Shown piece after piece: positions 31,826-32,268 of a stretch of 32,268 bases of DNA. Positions within the stretch are counted from its first letter, which is position 1; the number at the start of each line of letters is the position of its first letter. Source of the stretch: Actinomycetota bacterium (GTDB lineage Bacteria; Actinomycetota; Actinomycetes; S36-B12; CAIYMF01); the NCBI GenBank assembly GCA_009697815.1, contig WLRQ01000031.1, positions 1-32,268 of the forward strand, given 5' to 3'. The notes below the pieces were generated by a model. That model was not told the origin of the DNA and searched no databases. It worked only from the letters and a program-made list of their open reading frames with translations. The position numbers were made by a program, and so were the translations under genes.

Positions 31826-32268
31826 TCAGCTCTTGCGCTTACGCCGCGACTGAGCCTTGGGTTGTACGCGAGGAGCCGCGGGGAGGATCTCCGTCACGGG
31901 AGCCTCAGGGTCAATGCCGCCGTTCTTGCGCCGGCGCTTATGGGCCGCACGTTCCTCCCACGCGGTGTACGCGGGCGTGCCCGGCTGCGGATTGTTCCGA
32001 ATGACGTAGAACTGCTGACCCATCGACCACAGGTTCGTGGTGAGCCAGTAGATGAGAACGCCCACGGGGAAGTTGATGCCGGTGACCGCGAAGAAGAAGG
32101 GAAAGACATACAGCAGGATCTTCTGCTGCTGGGCGATCGGGTTGTCGCGGGCAGTGTTCTTGACGATCAACTGACGCTGGGTCGTGAACGTCGTGATCGT
32201 CATGAGAACGATCAAAATGATGGTGAGGATGCGCGTGGCAACCGGTGCGGGTGTCTGGTCAGCATCCA
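31826..32268 (-). CDS. yidC: Membrane protein insertase YidC, C-terminal part
   Basis: The frame is open to the right edge of the window, so about the last 147 residues are present and the start lies beyond. The part seen has a membrane helix ([17 protein letters not shown]), QRQLIVKNT, then [47 protein letters not shown], the terminal hallmark of the YidC/Oxa1 core. A basic cytoplasmic tail (HKRRRKNGG...QSRRKRKS) may contact ribosomes. YidC inserts and folds inner-membrane proteins with or without SecYEG. In actinobacteria yidC lies after rpmH-rnpA beside dnaA, which places oriC a few kilobases to the right. Confidence 0.95.
   Translation of the reverse strand, partial: DADQTPAPVATRILTIILIVLMTITTFTTQRQLIVKNTARDNPIAQQQKILLYVFPFFFAVTGINFPVGVLIYWLTTNLWSMGQQFYVIRNNPQPGTPAYTAWEERAAHKRRRKNGGIDPEAPVTEILPAAPRVQPKAQSRRKRKS

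Noticed and set aside
1-32268. tRNA, rRNA, CRISPR arrays, insertion sequences and riboswitches
   Set aside because: No repeat arrays, transposase motifs, terminal repeats with target duplications, tRNA cloverleaf segments or recognisable riboswitch cores were seen. The gaps are short and mostly carry the promoters and hairpins listed.

Overview
The window is chromosomal DNA from a high-GC actinobacterium (class Actinomycetes). Several things support this: dense GC-rich coding, frequent GTG starts, an inositol-1-phosphate synthase of the mycothiol/phosphatidylinositol type, an exact SigR/SigH-type promoter in front of trxB, and gene orders typical of actinobacteria. The right part (cca, NUDIX hydrolase, DUF6049 protein, murJ, pseudokinase, sigM, trxB, trxA, cwlM-like, GNAT, parB, parA, rsmG, jag, yidC) matches, from memory, M. 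tuberculosis Rv3907c-Rv3921c. That block lies just beside dnaA/oriC, so the origin should sit shortly beyond the right edge. The left part (GT87, PBP1, DUF5318, PadR, ino1) matches Rv0051-Rv0046c. The femX-like gene at the left edge recalls the Streptomyces arrangement. Nothing looks like a plasmid, phage or insertion sequence. Genus cannot be fixed from the sequence.

Layout. 1-5468: cell-wall genes. These are the end of a FemAB/FemX peptidyltransferase, an alanine-racemase-fold protein, and, facing them, a bifunctional PBP1 followed by a GT87 membrane glycosyltransferase. 5629-8031: a DUF5318 zinc-ribbon protein diverging from a PadR regulator and inositol-1-phosphate synthase. 8168-10791: an MFS transporter and a membrane protein of unknown function. 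10823-12576: CCA-adding enzyme and a small protein, on the minus strand. 12621-22035: a long plus-strand run: NUDIX, DUF6049, MurJ, a TadE-like protein, an NlpC/P60 hydrolase, a membrane pseudokinase, SigM and a membrane partner of SigM. 22088-24850: trxB, trxA and a CwlM-like amidase homologue. 24875-25649: a GNAT protein and a 37-residue membrane peptide on the minus strand. 25776-28130: an aminotransferase and a D-Ala-D-Ala ligase on the plus strand. 28175-32268: the minus-strand yidC-jag-rsmG-orf77-parA-parB series.

How the genes fit together. Most of the window serves envelope growth and chromosome segregation. Precursor supply and modification comes from Ddl, FemX and the racemase-like protein; lipid II flipping from MurJ; polymerisation from PBP1; hydrolysis from NlpC/P60; and control from the pseudokinase, the CwlM-like protein and SigM. 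ParA, ParB and two near-parS sites lie beside the origin. Thioredoxin reductase and thioredoxin form a redox module under an apparent oxidative-stress promoter.

Most notable observations. (i) A 77-codon gene is tied by ATGA overlaps to both rsmG and parA and may be a detached ParA N-terminal extension. (ii) Two parS-like sites carry the same palindrome-breaking base. (iii) trxB has an exact GGAAT-N18-GTT promoter. (iv) A set of TANNNT boxes lies 6-8 nt before start codons, pointing to leaderless transcripts. (v) The racemase-like protein next to femX lacks the usual GYADG tyrosine motif. (vi) The MurJ-pseudokinase pair is interrupted by two extra genes. No wholly new multi-gene system is evident; the novelty is in these local departures. 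No stretch without a gene exceeds about 220 bases.
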